Shown here: positions 1 through 9,029 of the stretch, one piece after another | Layout: every line of letters starts with the position of its first letter | Numbering within the stretch: the stretch's first letter is position 1 | Source: Marinimicrococcus flavescens | GTDB taxonomy: Bacteria; Pseudomonadota; Alphaproteobacteria; Geminicoccales; Geminicoccaceae | Length of the DNA: 64,000 bases | Assembly (NCBI GenBank): GCA_029211145.1 | Contig: JARGEQ010000135.1 | Span: forward strand, 1 to 64,000 | Direction of reading: 5' to 3' | Program-made: the position numbers and the translations under genes | Notes under the pieces: model-generated | Databases searched by the model: none | Told to the model about the DNA's origin: nothing | What the model saw: only the letters and a program-made list of their open reading frames with translations

Positions 1-140
1 TCGTCGCCACCCTCTTGCCCGCCGGTGCGACGGTTGAATCAGAGGTCCAGCCGTGGATCAAGAGGGTGATTGGGTACAGAGCCTACTGATACCCTTCCGG
101 TCGTGGTTGGATCGGGCAGCCCCCGGCACCGTTTCCCGCC

Positions 141-393
141 CCCGGCGACATCGTCGTCATGGACGATCCCGGCAGCCACAAGGCCCCCGGCGTGCGAGCT
201 GCGATCCGGGCCGCCAGGGCGCATCTTCTCCATCTGCCGCCCTGCGGCCCCGGGCCGAGCCCCGCCGGGCAGGTCTTTGCCAGGCCCGGGCAACGCGCCG
301 CCGGGACCGTCACCGCCTGAATCGGGGCCCTCCTCGACCGCTTCACTCCCCGGCGAGTGCGCAAACTGTGTGACCGCTGCCGGTGATGCTTCG
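141..393 (+). pseudogene. Remnant of an IS630-family transposase (C-terminal end)
   Basis: In one frame, 141-317 reads PGDIVVMDDPGSHK, then VRAAIRAARAHLLHLPP and GQVFA. This is the recognisable middle of the DDE domain of IS630-type transposases (usual forms PGDIVVMDNLGSHK, LPPYSPDLNPIEQVFAKLK). A TGA interrupts at 318-320, the same frame continues with IGALLDRFTP (321-350), and after a one-base shift near 351 it continues as GECANCVTAAGDAS, matching the usual ECANYFAAAGY end. The catalytic N-x-x-E region is eroded (GPSPAGQ). There is no 5' half in the window. The similarity is seen by eye from remembered family motifs; the decay (one stop, one frameshift) is direct observation. Confidence 0.75.
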
Positions 394-401
394 GGCCAGC
401 C

Positions 402-523
402 TCATCCCGCTCTGACGGTCGAGGGCGCTACCTGCAGGGCAGGACCGGTCGTCCGGATGCTCTCGCCGGCATCCAGCCGCTCCATGGCCGATTCGGCCGA
501 GGGTCATTCCGTTCTGACGGTTC
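402..523. repeat. Imperfect direct repeat upstream of the porin
   Basis: A 20-base sequence, TCATCCCGCTCTGACGGTCG (402-421), recurs at 504-524 as TCATTCCGTTCTGACGG followed by TTCG. The rest of 394-615 has no convincing coding frame. The two copies could be operator-like sites or edges of the IS630-type remnant just upstream; nothing in the sequence decides between these. Confidence 0.35.
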
Positions 524-615
524 GCGGCTTTCGCCATGCCGTGCTGCCGGTGCGGGCGGTCGCGGCGGCTCCAGACTCGGCAGTTTTGCAAGTCAGGATT
601 TTAAAACGCACGAGT

Positions 616-631
616 TGTAGCAACTGCTACA
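616..631. promoter_or_regulatory. Operator-like inverted repeat upstream of the porin
   Basis: TGTAGC-AACT-GCTACA is a perfect 6-bp inverted repeat about 90 bases before the porin start. It sits just after the only AT-rich stretch of this upstream region (TTTTAAAAC, 598-606). I do not see a clean -35/-10 pair. A regulator binding site is an inference. Confidence 0.3.
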
Positions 632-721
632 GACGCCCCTCTCCGCCGCTCCGAGACGTGGATGCGCCCGGCACCGGCAGACCGCCCAGGCCGGACCGTC
701 CACCGATCTTGGAGACCAGCA

Positions 722-1996
722 ATGAGCCGACCATCCGGCACGAGGACGCTTCTCGCGGGCACGGCCTGCGCCCTGGCGCTGCTCGCCCTGCCCGCCACCC
801 CGCGCGCCCAGGAGGCGCTGGCCGACCAGCTCGCGGAGCTGCGTCGCGTCATCGAGGCGCAGCAGGCGACCATCAGCCGCCAGCAGGACATGCTCGACAC
901 CCTGAGCGGCCGGATCAACGAGGTGGAGGCTGCCGCCCCGGTCGCCGCGGCGCGGGCCGAGGCCGATCCGGTGGTCACCTCCGGGCAGGAGCGGATCCAG
1001 CTCGCGATCTCGGGCCAGGTCAACCGCATGATCAATGTCGCCAATGACGGCGACGACACCAAGATCTACAATCTGGACAACGACAACTCCTCCTCCCGCC
1101 TGCGCTTCGTGGGCACCGGGCAGGTGACCGACGAGCTCGAGGTCGGCACGGTGATCGAGGTGGAGCTCGAGTCGAACGCCTCGGGCAAGGTCTCGCAGGA
1201 CAACGAGGATACCGGAAGCGCCAGCTTCAACGACCGCAAGGTCGAGCTAGTGTTCGACCACAAGCGGTACGGCAAGGTGAGCCTCGGTCAGGGCGACACG
1301 GCATCCAACGGCACCGCCGAGGTCGACCTCTCGGGCACCACGGTGATCGGCTACTCGTCGGTGGCCGACGTGGCCGGCGGGCTGCGGTTCTTTGACGACA
1401 ACGCCGACGAGCTCAGCGATGTCAGCGTGAGCGACGTGTTCAGCAATCACGACGGGCTCTCGCGGCGCGACCGGATCCGCTACGACACGCCGAGCCTGGC
1501 CGGCTTCAAGCTGTCCGCGGACCTGATCTCGGACCAGCGGTGGAGCAGCGGGCTGCGCTGGTCGGGCGACTTCGGGAGCTTCAAGGCGGCCGCAGCGGCA
1601 GGCTACTCGGACCCGGGCGACGACAGCGACTACATCGTCGACGGCTCGGCCTCGGTGCTGCACGTTCCCACCGGTCTCAACCTCACCGTCTCCAGCGGCA
1701 CCAAGGAGAGCAACGAGGGCGACGATCCCTACAACATCTACGCCAAGGCGGGCTGGATCGCCGATCTCGTGTCCTTCGGGCCGACCGCGTTCAGCGTCGA
1801 CTACGCCTACAGCGAGAACAACATCGACGAGGGCGACGAGGGCCACTCGGCCGGCTTCCAGGCGGTGCAGAACTTCTCCGACTACGGCACCGAGCTCTAT
1901 GCAGGTTTCCGCTGGTACGACTACGATGCCGCCAGGGCAAACCTGGATGCCGAGACCATCACCGTGTTCACCGTCGGCTCGCGGGTGAAGTTCTGA
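722..1996 (+). CDS. Outer-membrane porin with N-terminal coiled coil
   Basis: A 424-residue outer-membrane beta-barrel protein. The start ATG at 722 is preceded by GGAG (711-714) and begins a signal peptide (hydrophobic ALALLALPATPRAQ, likely cut after about residue 30). Residues 31-65 are a heptad-like coiled coil (LAELRRVIEAQQATI), as found in porins that form trimers. The rest is rich in Asp, Ser, Gly and alternating aromatic strands typical of the alphaproteobacterial porin families. The last residue is Phe (TVGSRVKF), the usual signal for BAM-assisted insertion. It presumably forms a diffusion channel; the substrate cannot be inferred. The next gene starts inside its stop codon. Confidence 0.85.
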   Translation: MSRPSGTRTLLAGTACALALLALPATPRAQEALADQLAELRRVIEAQQATISRQQDMLDTLSGRINEVEAAAPVAAARAEADPVVTSGQERIQLAISGQVNRMINVANDGDDTKIYNLDNDNSSSRLRFVGTGQVTDELEVGTVIEVELESNASGKVSQDNEDTGSASFNDRKVELVFDHKRYGKVSLGQGDTASNGTAEVDLSGTTVIGYSSVADVAGGLRFFDDNADELSDVSVSDVFSNHDGLSRRDRIRYDTPSLAGFKLSADLISDQRWSSGLRWSGDFGSFKAAAAAGYSDPGDDSDYIVDGSASVLHVPTGLNLTVSSGTKESNEGDDPYNIYAKAGWIADLVSFGPTAFSVDYAYSENNIDEGDEGHSAGFQAVQNFSDYGTELYAGFRWYDYDAARANLDAETITVFTVGSRVKF

Positions 1997-2229
1997 TGAC
2001 CGCACGTCCGCGCTCTACCCTCGCCCGCGCCCGCCGGGCGGCCCTCCTGGGCCTGCTGGTCCTGGGCGGCTGCGGGTCCTACGAGCCGTTCGAGGTGCAC
2101 CAGCCCGAGGACATCAAGCCGGGCCCGGGCCTGCTCTCCGGCAGCGACGGCCGTTTCGTGCTCCATCGCGGCAACCTGCCCGCCGCCACGACGGGCGGAA
2201 CGGCGGACGGGAAGGCCACGGCCCGCTAG
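1996..2229 (+). CDS. Small putative lipoprotein coupled to the porin
   Basis: A 77-residue protein whose ATG overlaps the porin TGA by one base (TGATG), so translation is probably coupled. Residues 1-26 form a lipoprotein signal: positively charged start (RARR), hydrophobic LLGLLVLGG and lipobox LGGC with Cys26. The mature part is short, polar and Pro/Gly-rich, with no domain I recognise. The frame, coupling and lipobox support a real gene. A role with the porin, such as assembly or anchoring, is only suggested by the arrangement. Confidence 0.65.
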   Translation: MTARPRSTLARARRAALLGLLVLGGCGSYEPFEVHQPEDIKPGPGLLSGSDGRFVLHRGNLPAATTGGTADGKATAR

Positions 2230-2449
2230 GCTCCGTACCTGTCCACCCTCTTGATCCGCGGCGCCGCCTCTGGGTCGAGCGGCGCATCGGCGGACAGGAG
2301 GGTGGCAGCGATGGCGAAGCCCCGTTCGCCGGTTCTGTGCCACCGGCCAGGAAGGGTTCTTGACACCCTTTCCGCGGAAACACCTGCCGCAGACGGCCGC
2401 CGGGTGTTGCTCTGCGGTCGTGGCTGACGACGTCGGCGGCGTTGCCGGG
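2230..2449. other. Intergenic sequence, no gene seen
   Basis: No convincing coding frame. A weak imperfect hairpin lies near 2350-2374 (GGAAGGGT against ACCCTTTCC), which could end porin-lipoprotein transcription but has no T run after it. Confidence 0.4.
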
Positions 2450-2668
2450 CAAGGCGCTGCGCGCGGCCGGGGCTTTTCTTCCCCGGGGGTCGGCGGCAGC
2501 GCCCGGCCCGGGTCATCCATCACGGATGGTGGAACAGGCAGGCCGCCACGATGATGCGGCGGCGGATTCCCACCCCAGCAGGATCGCCGGGAAAGCTGAA
2601 GAAGCTCTGAACGCTGACCGCCGCCACCTGACAAAAACCAGGGAACGGAAGCCGCGCGCAGCGCCTTG
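2450..2668. repeat. MITE-like repeat element, copy 1
   Basis: The left end reads CAAGGCGCTGCGCGCGGC followed by a T-rich stretch (GGGGCTTTTCTT). The right end (to 2668) is the same sequence inverted, with GACAAAAACC before GCCGCGCGCAGCGCCTTG. The interior, read on the minus strand (about 2515-2625), matches the interior of the copy at 59194-59467: GCGTTCAG, then TTTCCCGGCGAT, GGGGTGGGAATCCGCCGCCG, CATCAT and CTGTTCCACC. There is no transposase inside. The element lies between a plus-strand and a minus-strand gene; its outer end is 20 bases from the dehydratase stop. Confidence 0.7.
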
Positions 2669-2688
2669 CGCGGCCCGTACCTCTCCGC

Positions 2689-4392
2689 TCACACCCCCCG
2701 CAGCACCTTGAAGTCGCAGCCCTCGGGCGCCTGCAGCACCTGCTCGGCGTAGAGGCGGGCGTAGCCGCGGGCCGGCGCCTTTGCCGGCGGCTGCCAGGCG
2801 CTGCGCCTTCGCGCCAGCTCGTCCTCGGCGACCAGGAGGTCGAGCCGTCGCTCCTTGACGCTCAGGCGGATGCGGTCGCCGTTCTCCACCAGGGCCAGCG
2901 GGCCGCCGGAGGCGGCGTCGGGGGCGGTGTGGAGGATGACGGTACCGAAGGCGGTGCCGCTCATGCGGGCATCCGACAGGCGGACCATGTCCTTCACGCC
3001 CAGGGCGGCGAGCTTTTTGGGGATCGGCAGGTAGCCGGCCTCGGGCATGCAGGCGTCGCTCGCTGGGCCGGCGTTCTTGAGGACGAGGATGTCCTCGGCC
3101 GTGACGTCGAGCCCGGGATCGTCGACGCGCCGGGCGAGGTCCTCCAGGCTCTCGAACACCACCGCGCGGCCCTCGTGCTCGAAGAGGGACGGGGTGGCGG
3201 CGGCGCGCTTGAGGATGGCGCCGTGCGGGGCGAGCGAGCCGAAGAGCGCCACGAGGCCACCCACCGGCGAGACCGGCTCCTCGCGGGAGCGCACCACGCG
3301 GCGGTCGACCGGATCGGCCATGGGCTTTTCGAGCCGCTGGCCCAGCGTCTCGCCGGTGACGGTGAGGCACTCCTTGTGGAGCATCGGTTCGAGCTCGCGG
3401 AGCACCGCCTCCATGCCGCCGGCCGCGAAAAAATCTTCCATGTAGCCGTCGCCCACGGGCTTGAGGTCGAGGAGCACGGGCGTCTCGTCGGAGAGCGCAT
3501 TGAGGCGGTGAAGGTCGAGATCGAGACCGAGCCTGCCGGCGATCGCGGCCAGGTGGACCAGGGCGTTGGTGGAGCCGGAGAGCGCCAGCAGGACCCGCGC
3601 CGCATTCTCGATCGACTCGGCGGTGACGATCCTCGAGGGGGTGCGGCCGCTGCCCACCAGCCCTGCCGCCAGCAGGCCGGTCTCCTCGGCGCAGCGCAGC
3701 CGGTCGGCGTGGACGGCGGGGATGGCGGCCGAGCCGGGCAGGGCCATGCCCAGCGCCTCGGCGAGGCAGGCCATGGTGCTGGCGGTACCCATCACGGCAC
3801 AGGTGCCGGCGGTGGTGGCCAGGCGCCCCTCCACCGCCTCGATCTCCTCTGCCGCAACCTCGCCGGCGCGAAAGCGCGCCCAAAAGCGGCGGCAGTCGGT
3901 GCACGCACCCAGCCGCTCGCCCCGGTGGCGCCCGGTAATCATCGGGCCGGTGACGAGCTGGACCACCGGAATGTCGGCCGAGCAGGCGCCCATGAGCTGG
4001 GCCGGCACGGTCTTGTCGCAGCCGCCCACCAGCACCGCCGCGTCGAGGGGCTGGGCGCGCAGCATCTCCTCCACGTCCATGCTCATCAGGTTGCGGAACT
4101 TGAGGCTCGTGGGGTGGAGGAAGGGCTCGCCCAGCGAGATGGTGGGGAACTCGAGCGGCAGCGCGCCGCCCGCCAGCACGCCGCGCTTCACCGCCTCGAC
4201 CAGCTCGGGCATGGAGCGGTGGCAGTTGTTGAGGCCGCTGGGGCTCGTGCAGATGCCGACGATGGGCCGCTCCAGCATGGCGTCAGAATAGCCCATGGAC
4301 CGGGCGAAGGACCGTCTGAGATAGAGCGCGAAGCCCTCGTCGCCGTAATGGGTGAGGCCGCGGCGCAGGCCGGTCTTCTGCTTCCTGGTCAT
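2689..4392 (-). CDS. IlvD/Edd-family dehydratase, probably for a sugar acid
   Basis: A 567-residue [Fe-S] dehydratase of the IlvD/Edd family, which removes water from dihydroxy acids or aldonic acids. The three cluster-ligand motifs are visible: NNCH (Cys57), GGCDK (Cys125) and ACTDC (Cys164/Cys167). So are the conserved TCAVMGTASTM and LSGSTNALVHL segments and the C-terminal LSDARMSGTAFGT motif. The length and the CTDC motif fit the pentonate/hexonate dehydratase branch better than true IlvD, but the substrate is not certain. The start ATG follows AGGGAGAG. It is divergent from cysS with 245 bases between them and has no co-directional neighbour. Confidence 0.85.
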   Translation of the reverse strand: MTRKQKTGLRRGLTHYGDEGFALYLRRSFARSMGYSDAMLERPIVGICTSPSGLNNCHRSMPELVEAVKRGVLAGGALPLEFPTISLGEPFLHPTSLKFRNLMSMDVEEMLRAQPLDAAVLVGGCDKTVPAQLMGACSADIPVVQLVTGPMITGRHRGERLGACTDCRRFWARFRAGEVAAEEIEAVEGRLATTAGTCAVMGTASTMACLAEALGMALPGSAAIPAVHADRLRCAEETGLLAAGLVGSGRTPSRIVTAESIENAARVLLALSGSTNALVHLAAIAGRLGLDLDLHRLNALSDETPVLLDLKPVGDGYMEDFFAAGGMEAVLRELEPMLHKECLTVTGETLGQRLEKPMADPVDRRVVRSREEPVSPVGGLVALFGSLAPHGAILKRAAATPSLFEHEGRAVVFESLEDLARRVDDPGLDVTAEDILVLKNAGPASDACMPEAGYLPIPKKLAALGVKDMVRLSDARMSGTAFGTVILHTAPDAASGGPLALVENGDRIRLSVKERRLDLLVAEDELARRRSAWQPPAKAPARGYARLYAEQVLQAPEGCDFKVLRGV

Positions 4393-4440
4393 GATGCTCT
4401 CCCTTCCGCCGCCGGCCCCGCGGCCCGGCAGGGCGCAGTT

Positions 4441-4455
4441 CCGGCATAAAGCCGG
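4441..4455. promoter_or_regulatory. Operator-like inverted repeat upstream of the dehydratase
   Basis: CCGGC-ATAAA-GCCGG, a perfect 5-bp inverted repeat with an AT loop in very GC-rich sequence. It lies 49-63 bases upstream of the dehydratase ATG in the divergent space shared with cysS. A local repressor site is possible; the repeat is short. Confidence 0.25.
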
Positions 4456-4637
4456 CGGAGGTCAAGGGGGTCGGCGGCGGTCGTGGGGGAGGTTGCGGCA
4501 GCCCTGTCGCGGCCAGCGGCGGCATGGACCGCGGAGCCAAGTTCTGCTAGCGGTCGTCGCCCCGGACAGGGTGCCTTGCCGCTGCCGCGGCGGGGCGCCC
4601 CGATCCGCCGTTCCCGCATGTCCAGACGGAGACGCAA

Positions 4638-6020
4638 GTGGCCCCGAGGCTGCAGCTGCACAACACGCTCACGCGCCGCAAGGAGACCTTCCGGCCGATC
4701 GATCCCGGCCATGTGCGTCTCTATGTCTGCGGGCCCACCGTCTACCAGCGCATCCATGTGGGCAACGCCCGGCCGCTGATCGTCTTCGACGTGCTCTACC
4801 GGCTGCTGCAGCACCTCCATCCGCGCGTCACCTTCGTGCGCAACATCACCGACATCGACGACAAGATCATCGAGCAGGCGCGCAAGAACGGCGAGTCCAT
4901 CCGCGAGCTGACGGAGCGCACGGCGGCGCAGTTCCGCGCGGATGCGGCCGCGCTGGGCTGCCTCGAGCCGACCCACGAGCCGCGCGCTACCGAGCATGTG
5001 GACGGCATGATCGCCATGATCGCGGCGCTGGTGGAGAAGGGCCACGCCTATGAGGCCGACGGCCACGTGCTCTTCAGCGTGCCCTCCATGGAGGGCTATG
5101 GCAGGCTTTCGGGCCGCGACCGCGACGAGCAGGTGGCGGGCGCGCGTGTCGAGGTGGCGCCCTACAAGAAGGATCCGGCCGACTTCGTGCTGTGGAAGCC
5201 CAGCAGCGGGGACCAGCCGGGCTGGGACAGCCCCTGGGGGCGCGGCCGGCCGGGCTGGCACATCGAGTGCTCCGCCATGGCCGAGCACTATCTGGGGCTG
5301 CCCTTCGACATCCATGGCGGCGGGCTCGACCTGATCTTCCCGCACCACGAGAACGAGATCGCCCAGAGCTGCTGCGCGTCCGGCCTGGACACCATGGCCC
5401 GCTACTGGATGCACAACGGCTTCGTCGACATGCGCGGCGAGAAGATGTCGAAGTCGGTCGGCAACGTGGTCCGGGTCGGCGACGCGCTCGATGCCGCGCC
5501 TGGCGAGGCCGTGCGCCTGTGGATGCTGGGCACCCACTACCGCCAGCCGATCGACTACTCGGAGGAGGCGCTGGCCGCCGCCCGCGAGACGCTCAGGCGC
5601 TTCTACCGGGTGCTGGCAGCAGCTGACATCGCCGCCGGCGACGAGGCCGAGGCCGATGCGGCGGCCCTCGAGGTGCTGGCCGACGATCTCAACACGCCGG
5701 CCCTCGTGGCGCTGCTGCACGCCACCGCGACTGCCGCCAACAAGGCCGAGACCGAGGTCGAGCGGCGCCATCACGCCCTGCTGCTGAAGGGGCAGGCCGG
5801 TCTTTTGGGGCTGCTCGGCGACGAGCCCGAGATCTGGCTCAAGGGGGCGGCGCGCTCGGGCATCAGCGACGAGGAGGTGGCAGCGAAGCTCGCCGAGCGC
5901 ATCGAGGCCCGCAAGTCGAAGGACTTCGCCAGGGCCGATGCCATCCGCGACGCGCTCACCGAGGCCGGGATCATCATGAAGGACCGGCCGGACGGCACCA
6001 CGGACTGGGAGCGCGCATGA
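4638..6020 (+). CDS. cysS: Cysteinyl-tRNA synthetase
   Basis: A 460-residue class I aminoacyl-tRNA synthetase that charges tRNA-Cys with cysteine in the cytoplasm. The HIGH-type motif is HVGN (residues 40-43), preceded by the zinc-site YVCGPTVY (Cys31). The KMSKS loop is exact (residues 269-273). The family-typical HIECSAM and [14 protein letters not shown] segments are present. The start is a GTG with GGAG six to seven bases upstream. It is first in an overlapping operon; its TGA overlaps the ATG of cimA. Confidence 0.97.
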   Translation: MAPRLQLHNTLTRRKETFRPIDPGHVRLYVCGPTVYQRIHVGNARPLIVFDVLYRLLQHLHPRVTFVRNITDIDDKIIEQARKNGESIRELTERTAAQFRADAAALGCLEPTHEPRATEHVDGMIAMIAALVEKGHAYEADGHVLFSVPSMEGYGRLSGRDRDEQVAGARVEVAPYKKDPADFVLWKPSSGDQPGWDSPWGRGRPGWHIECSAMAEHYLGLPFDIHGGGLDLIFPHHENEIAQSCCASGLDTMARYWMHNGFVDMRGEKMSKSVGNVVRVGDALDAAPGEAVRLWMLGTHYRQPIDYSEEALAAARETLRRFYRVLAAADIAAGDEAEADAAALEVLADDLNTPALVALLHATATAANKAETEVERRHHALLLKGQAGLLGLLGDEPEIWLKGAARSGISDEEVAAKLAERIEARKSKDFARADAIRDALTEAGIIMKDRPDGTTDWERA

Positions 6021-7618
6021 GCGGCGAGCGCCTCTGGCTCTACGACACGACCCTGCGCGACGGCGCCCAGACCCAGGGCGTCGACTTCAGCCAGGCTGAC
6101 AAGCTGCGCATCGCCCGCGATCTCGACGCGCTCGGCATCGACTATGTCGAGGGCGGCTGGCCCGGCGCCAACCCGACCGACGACGGCTTCTTCGCCGACC
6201 CGCCCGAGCTGCGCCGGGCAAGGCTCTGCGCCTTCGGCATGACCCGCCGCGCCGGCCGCAGCGCTGCCAACGATCCGGCGCTGGCGCCGCTCCTGCGCAG
6301 CAAGGCCGACGTCATCACGCTGGTGGGCAAGACCTCGCTGCGCCAGGTCAAGGGAGCGCTCGGCGTCGAAGGCGACGAGAATCTCGCGATGATCGGCGAT
6401 TCGCTGCGCGAGGCGGGTGCGCGGGTGCCCGAGACGATGTTCGACGCCGAGCACTTCTTCGACGGCTGGAAGGAGGACGCGGCCTTCGCGCTCGCCTGCC
6501 TCGAGGCGGCGCTGGAGGCGGGCGCCCGCTGGATCGTTCTGTGCGACACCAATGGCGGCACGCTGCCCCACGAGATCGGGCGGATCGTCGAGGAGGTGAT
6601 GCGCAAGATCCCCGGCGAGCGGCTGGGCATCCACACCCACGACGACACCGAGAACGCGGTCGCCAACTCGCTGACGGCGGTGCGGGCCGGCGTGCGGCAG
6701 GTGCAGGGGACCCTCAACGGCCTGGGCGAGCGCTGCGGCAATGCCAATCTGGTGAGCCTGCTGCCCACCCTCGTCCTCAAGATGGGCTACGAGACCGGCG
6801 TCGACGCCGAGGGCCTGCGGCGGCTGACCCACCTCTCGCGGACCTTCGACGAGCGGCTCAACCGCACGCCGGACCGGCACGCCGCCTATGTCGGCGCCAG
6901 CGCCTTCGCCCACAAGGCCGGGCTGCACGCCTCGGCGGTGGCCAAGAGCCCGGCCTTCTACGAGCATATCGACCCGAGCCTCGTGGGCAATGCCCGCGAC
7001 GTGCTGGTCTCCGGCCAGGCGGGCCGCTCGAACCTCCTGGCGCGGTTCGACGAGATGGGCCTCGATCTGGTGCCCGACGCCGAGCAGACCCAGGCTATCC
7101 TGGCCGCCATCAAGGAGCGCGAGGCGCGCGGCTGGGCCTATGACGGCGCCTCGGCGAGCTTCGAGCTGCTGGTGCGCCGCGAGATGGGCGGCGTGCCCGA
7201 CTATTTCGCCCTCATGAGCTTTCGCGCCATCGACGAGCGGCGCTTCAACGCCAAGGGCGAGCGGGTGACGCTTTCCGAGGCCACCATCAAGCTCGCCGTG
7301 GGCAAGGAGCATTTCTTCACGGTGGCCGAGGGCAACGGCCCGGTGAACGCGCTCGACCACGCGCTGCGGCAGGCGCTGAGCACCACCTATCCCTCGCTCG
7401 GCCACATGCAGCTGGTGGACTACAAGGTGCGGATCCTGACGCCGGAGGCCGGCACCGCGGCGGTCACGCGGGTCATCATCGAGAGCGCCGACGACGAGGG
7501 CCGCGTCTGGCAGACGGTCGGCGTCTCGGGCAACATCATCGACGCTTCCTACATGGCGCTCCACGACGCCATCACCTGGAAGCTCCTGGTCGACGGAGCG
7601 GCGGCACCCTCGTCATGA
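6017..7618 (+). CDS. cimA: Citramalate synthase
   Basis: A 533-residue enzyme of the DRE-TIM metallolyase family that condenses pyruvate with acetyl-CoA to (R)-citramalate, a threonine-independent entry to isoleucine. The active-site DTTLRDGAQTQG begins near residue 9. The metal-site HTHDDTENAVANSL and GTLNGLGERCGNANL motifs are present, and a C-terminal LeuA-type allosteric domain (about 400-530) is expected to sense isoleucine. Full length plus the QTQG form of the first motif favours citramalate synthase over 2-isopropylmalate synthase. ATGA overlap with cysS upstream and trmJ downstream. Confidence 0.93.
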   Translation: MSGERLWLYDTTLRDGAQTQGVDFSQADKLRIARDLDALGIDYVEGGWPGANPTDDGFFADPPELRRARLCAFGMTRRAGRSAANDPALAPLLRSKADVITLVGKTSLRQVKGALGVEGDENLAMIGDSLREAGARVPETMFDAEHFFDGWKEDAAFALACLEAALEAGARWIVLCDTNGGTLPHEIGRIVEEVMRKIPGERLGIHTHDDTENAVANSLTAVRAGVRQVQGTLNGLGERCGNANLVSLLPTLVLKMGYETGVDAEGLRRLTHLSRTFDERLNRTPDRHAAYVGASAFAHKAGLHASAVAKSPAFYEHIDPSLVGNARDVLVSGQAGRSNLLARFDEMGLDLVPDAEQTQAILAAIKEREARGWAYDGASASFELLVRREMGGVPDYFALMSFRAIDERRFNAKGERVTLSEATIKLAVGKEHFFTVAEGNGPVNALDHALRQALSTTYPSLGHMQLVDYKVRILTPEAGTAAVTRVIIESADDEGRVWQTVGVSGNIIDASYMALHDAITWKLLVDGAAAPSS

Positions 7619-8385
7619 AGCTCACCCACAAGGCAGCAGGGGCCGCGCGCCATCTCGCTCCGGCCCCGGTGGTGGTGCTGTGCCGCCCGCAGCTGGGCGA
7701 GAATGTCGGCACCACGGCGCGCGCCATGCTCAATTTCGGCCTCACCGAGCTGCGCCTGGTGAGCCCCGAATGCGGCTGGCCCAACGCCAAGGCGGTGGTC
7801 GCCTGCTCGGGCGCCTATGCCGTGCTCAACGGGATCCGCCTGTTCGACACGGTGGAGCAGGCGGTGGCCGACCTCCATCACGTCTACGCCACCACCGCCC
7901 GGGCGCGCGAGCTCAAGAAGCCCATCGTCACCGCCGAGGCGGCGGTGCGCGAGACGCGCCAGGCGATGGCGGAAGAGCGCAAGGTGGGCTTTCTCTTCGG
8001 CGCCGAGCGCACCGGGCTCACCAACGAGGAGCTGCTGCTGGCCGACGCGGTGCTGTCGATCCCGCTCAACCCCGATTTCTCCTCGCTCAACCTCGCCCAG
8101 GCGGTGCTGCTGCTCTCCTACGAGTGGTTCAAGAGCGGCGATGCCACGCCGGCGGTCCGCGCCGCCCGCAAGGAGGGCGAGCCCGCCACCAAGGCCGAGG
8201 TGGACGGCCTTTTGGGCCAGCTCGTCGACAGTCTCGACGTGGTCGACTTCTTCAAGAGCGCCGATCGCCGCCAGGGGCTGGTGCGGACCATCAAGGTGAT
8301 GATCGAGCGCCGCTCCTGGACCCGCCCGGAGATCCACCTCTTTCGCGGCATCGTCAAGGAGCTGAGCCAGGGCGGCAGGCGCTGA
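7615..8385 (+). CDS. trmJ: TrmJ-type tRNA 2'-O-methyltransferase (SpoU family)
   Basis: A 256-residue SPOUT-fold RNA methyltransferase. SpoU motif 1 is RPQLGENVGTTARAMLNFGL, motif 2 is LFGAERTGLTNEEL, and motif 3 is IPLNPDFSSLNLAQAV; together they make the SAM-binding knot. The C-terminal helical extension (about 170-256) is the part that separates TrmJ from plain SpoU proteins. TrmJ methylates the ribose of position 32 in the anticodon loop. Its ATG overlaps the cimA stop, so cysS, cimA and trmJ form one unit. Confidence 0.87.
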   Translation: MKLTHKAAGAARHLAPAPVVVLCRPQLGENVGTTARAMLNFGLTELRLVSPECGWPNAKAVVACSGAYAVLNGIRLFDTVEQAVADLHHVYATTARARELKKPIVTAEAAVRETRQAMAEERKVGFLFGAERTGLTNEELLLADAVLSIPLNPDFSSLNLAQAVLLLSYEWFKSGDATPAVRAARKEGEPATKAEVDGLLGQLVDSLDVVDFFKSADRRQGLVRTIKVMIERRSWTRPEIHLFRGIVKELSQGGRR

Positions 8386-8494
8386 GCCCTGCGCCAGCGG
8401 CGGGGCAGGCCGCCACGGCCGCATCGGGCCTCGTCCCGGCCCAGCCGCTTGCGCTAGCTTCGCGCGCGCCAACGACCATCAGCGGAGGAAGACC

Positions 8495-8953
8495 ATGCAG
8501 ACCGAACAGCGCCTGAAGGAGCTCGGCATCGAGCTCCCCAGGACCAGCGCGCCCGTCGCCACCTATGTCAACGCCGTCCAGACCGGCAACCTGCTGTTCC
8601 TCTCGGGCAAGGGTCCGGTGCAGGCCGACGGCAGCCAGGCCCGCGGCAAGGTGGGCCGCGACGTGACTACCGAGGAGGCGTACAAGCACGCCCGGCTGGT
8701 CGGCCTGCAGCTCGTCGCCGTGATGAAGGACGAGCTGGGCGACCTCGACCGGGTCAAGCGGATCGTCAAGGTGCTGGGCATGGTCAACGGCGTGCCGGAG
8801 TTCGAGGACCATCCCAAGGTCATCAACGGCTGCTCCGACCTGTTCGGCGAGATCTTCGGCGAGCGCGGCCGGCACGCCCGCTCGGCGGTCGGCATGGGGA
8901 GCCTGCCCCACAGCATCACCGTCGAGATCGAGTGCATCGTCGAGGTCGGCTGA
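8495..8953 (+). CDS. RidA/YjgF-family protein
   Basis: A 152-residue Rid-superfamily protein, long for RidA (about 128) and closer to the Rid groups around 150 residues. The N-terminal KELGIELP and the core NLLFLSGKGP are typical. The C-terminal region ARSAVGMGSLPHSITVEIECI replaces the usual RSCVEVARLP-type motif that supplies the imine-hydrolysing Arg; an Arg is still present (ARSAVG). It may remove reactive imines or enamines made by PLP enzymes, but that is unproven for this group. The start ATG follows GGAGGA. 109 bases separate it from trmJ. Confidence 0.85.
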   Translation: MQTEQRLKELGIELPRTSAPVATYVNAVQTGNLLFLSGKGPVQADGSQARGKVGRDVTTEEAYKHARLVGLQLVAVMKDELGDLDRVKRIVKVLGMVNGVPEFEDHPKVINGCSDLFGEIFGERGRHARSAVGMGSLPHSITVEIECIVEVG

Positions 8954-9029
8954 GCCGCCCCGGCGCGCGTCAATTCCGGTCCCGCCGGGCTCATGCGCCG
9001 GCGGGCACCGCATCAGCGGAGAAGCCTCC

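Noticed and set aside
1..140. N-terminal half of the IS630-type transposase
   Set aside because: No frame before 141 resembles the upstream part of the family; stops occur within the frame at 87-89.
54..2257. Inverted 14-base match (GGATCAAGAGGGTG at 54-67, CACCCTCTTGATCC at 2244-2257) flanking the porin locus
   Set aside because: A 14-base match is expected several times by chance in 64 kb; no longer homology surrounds either copy.
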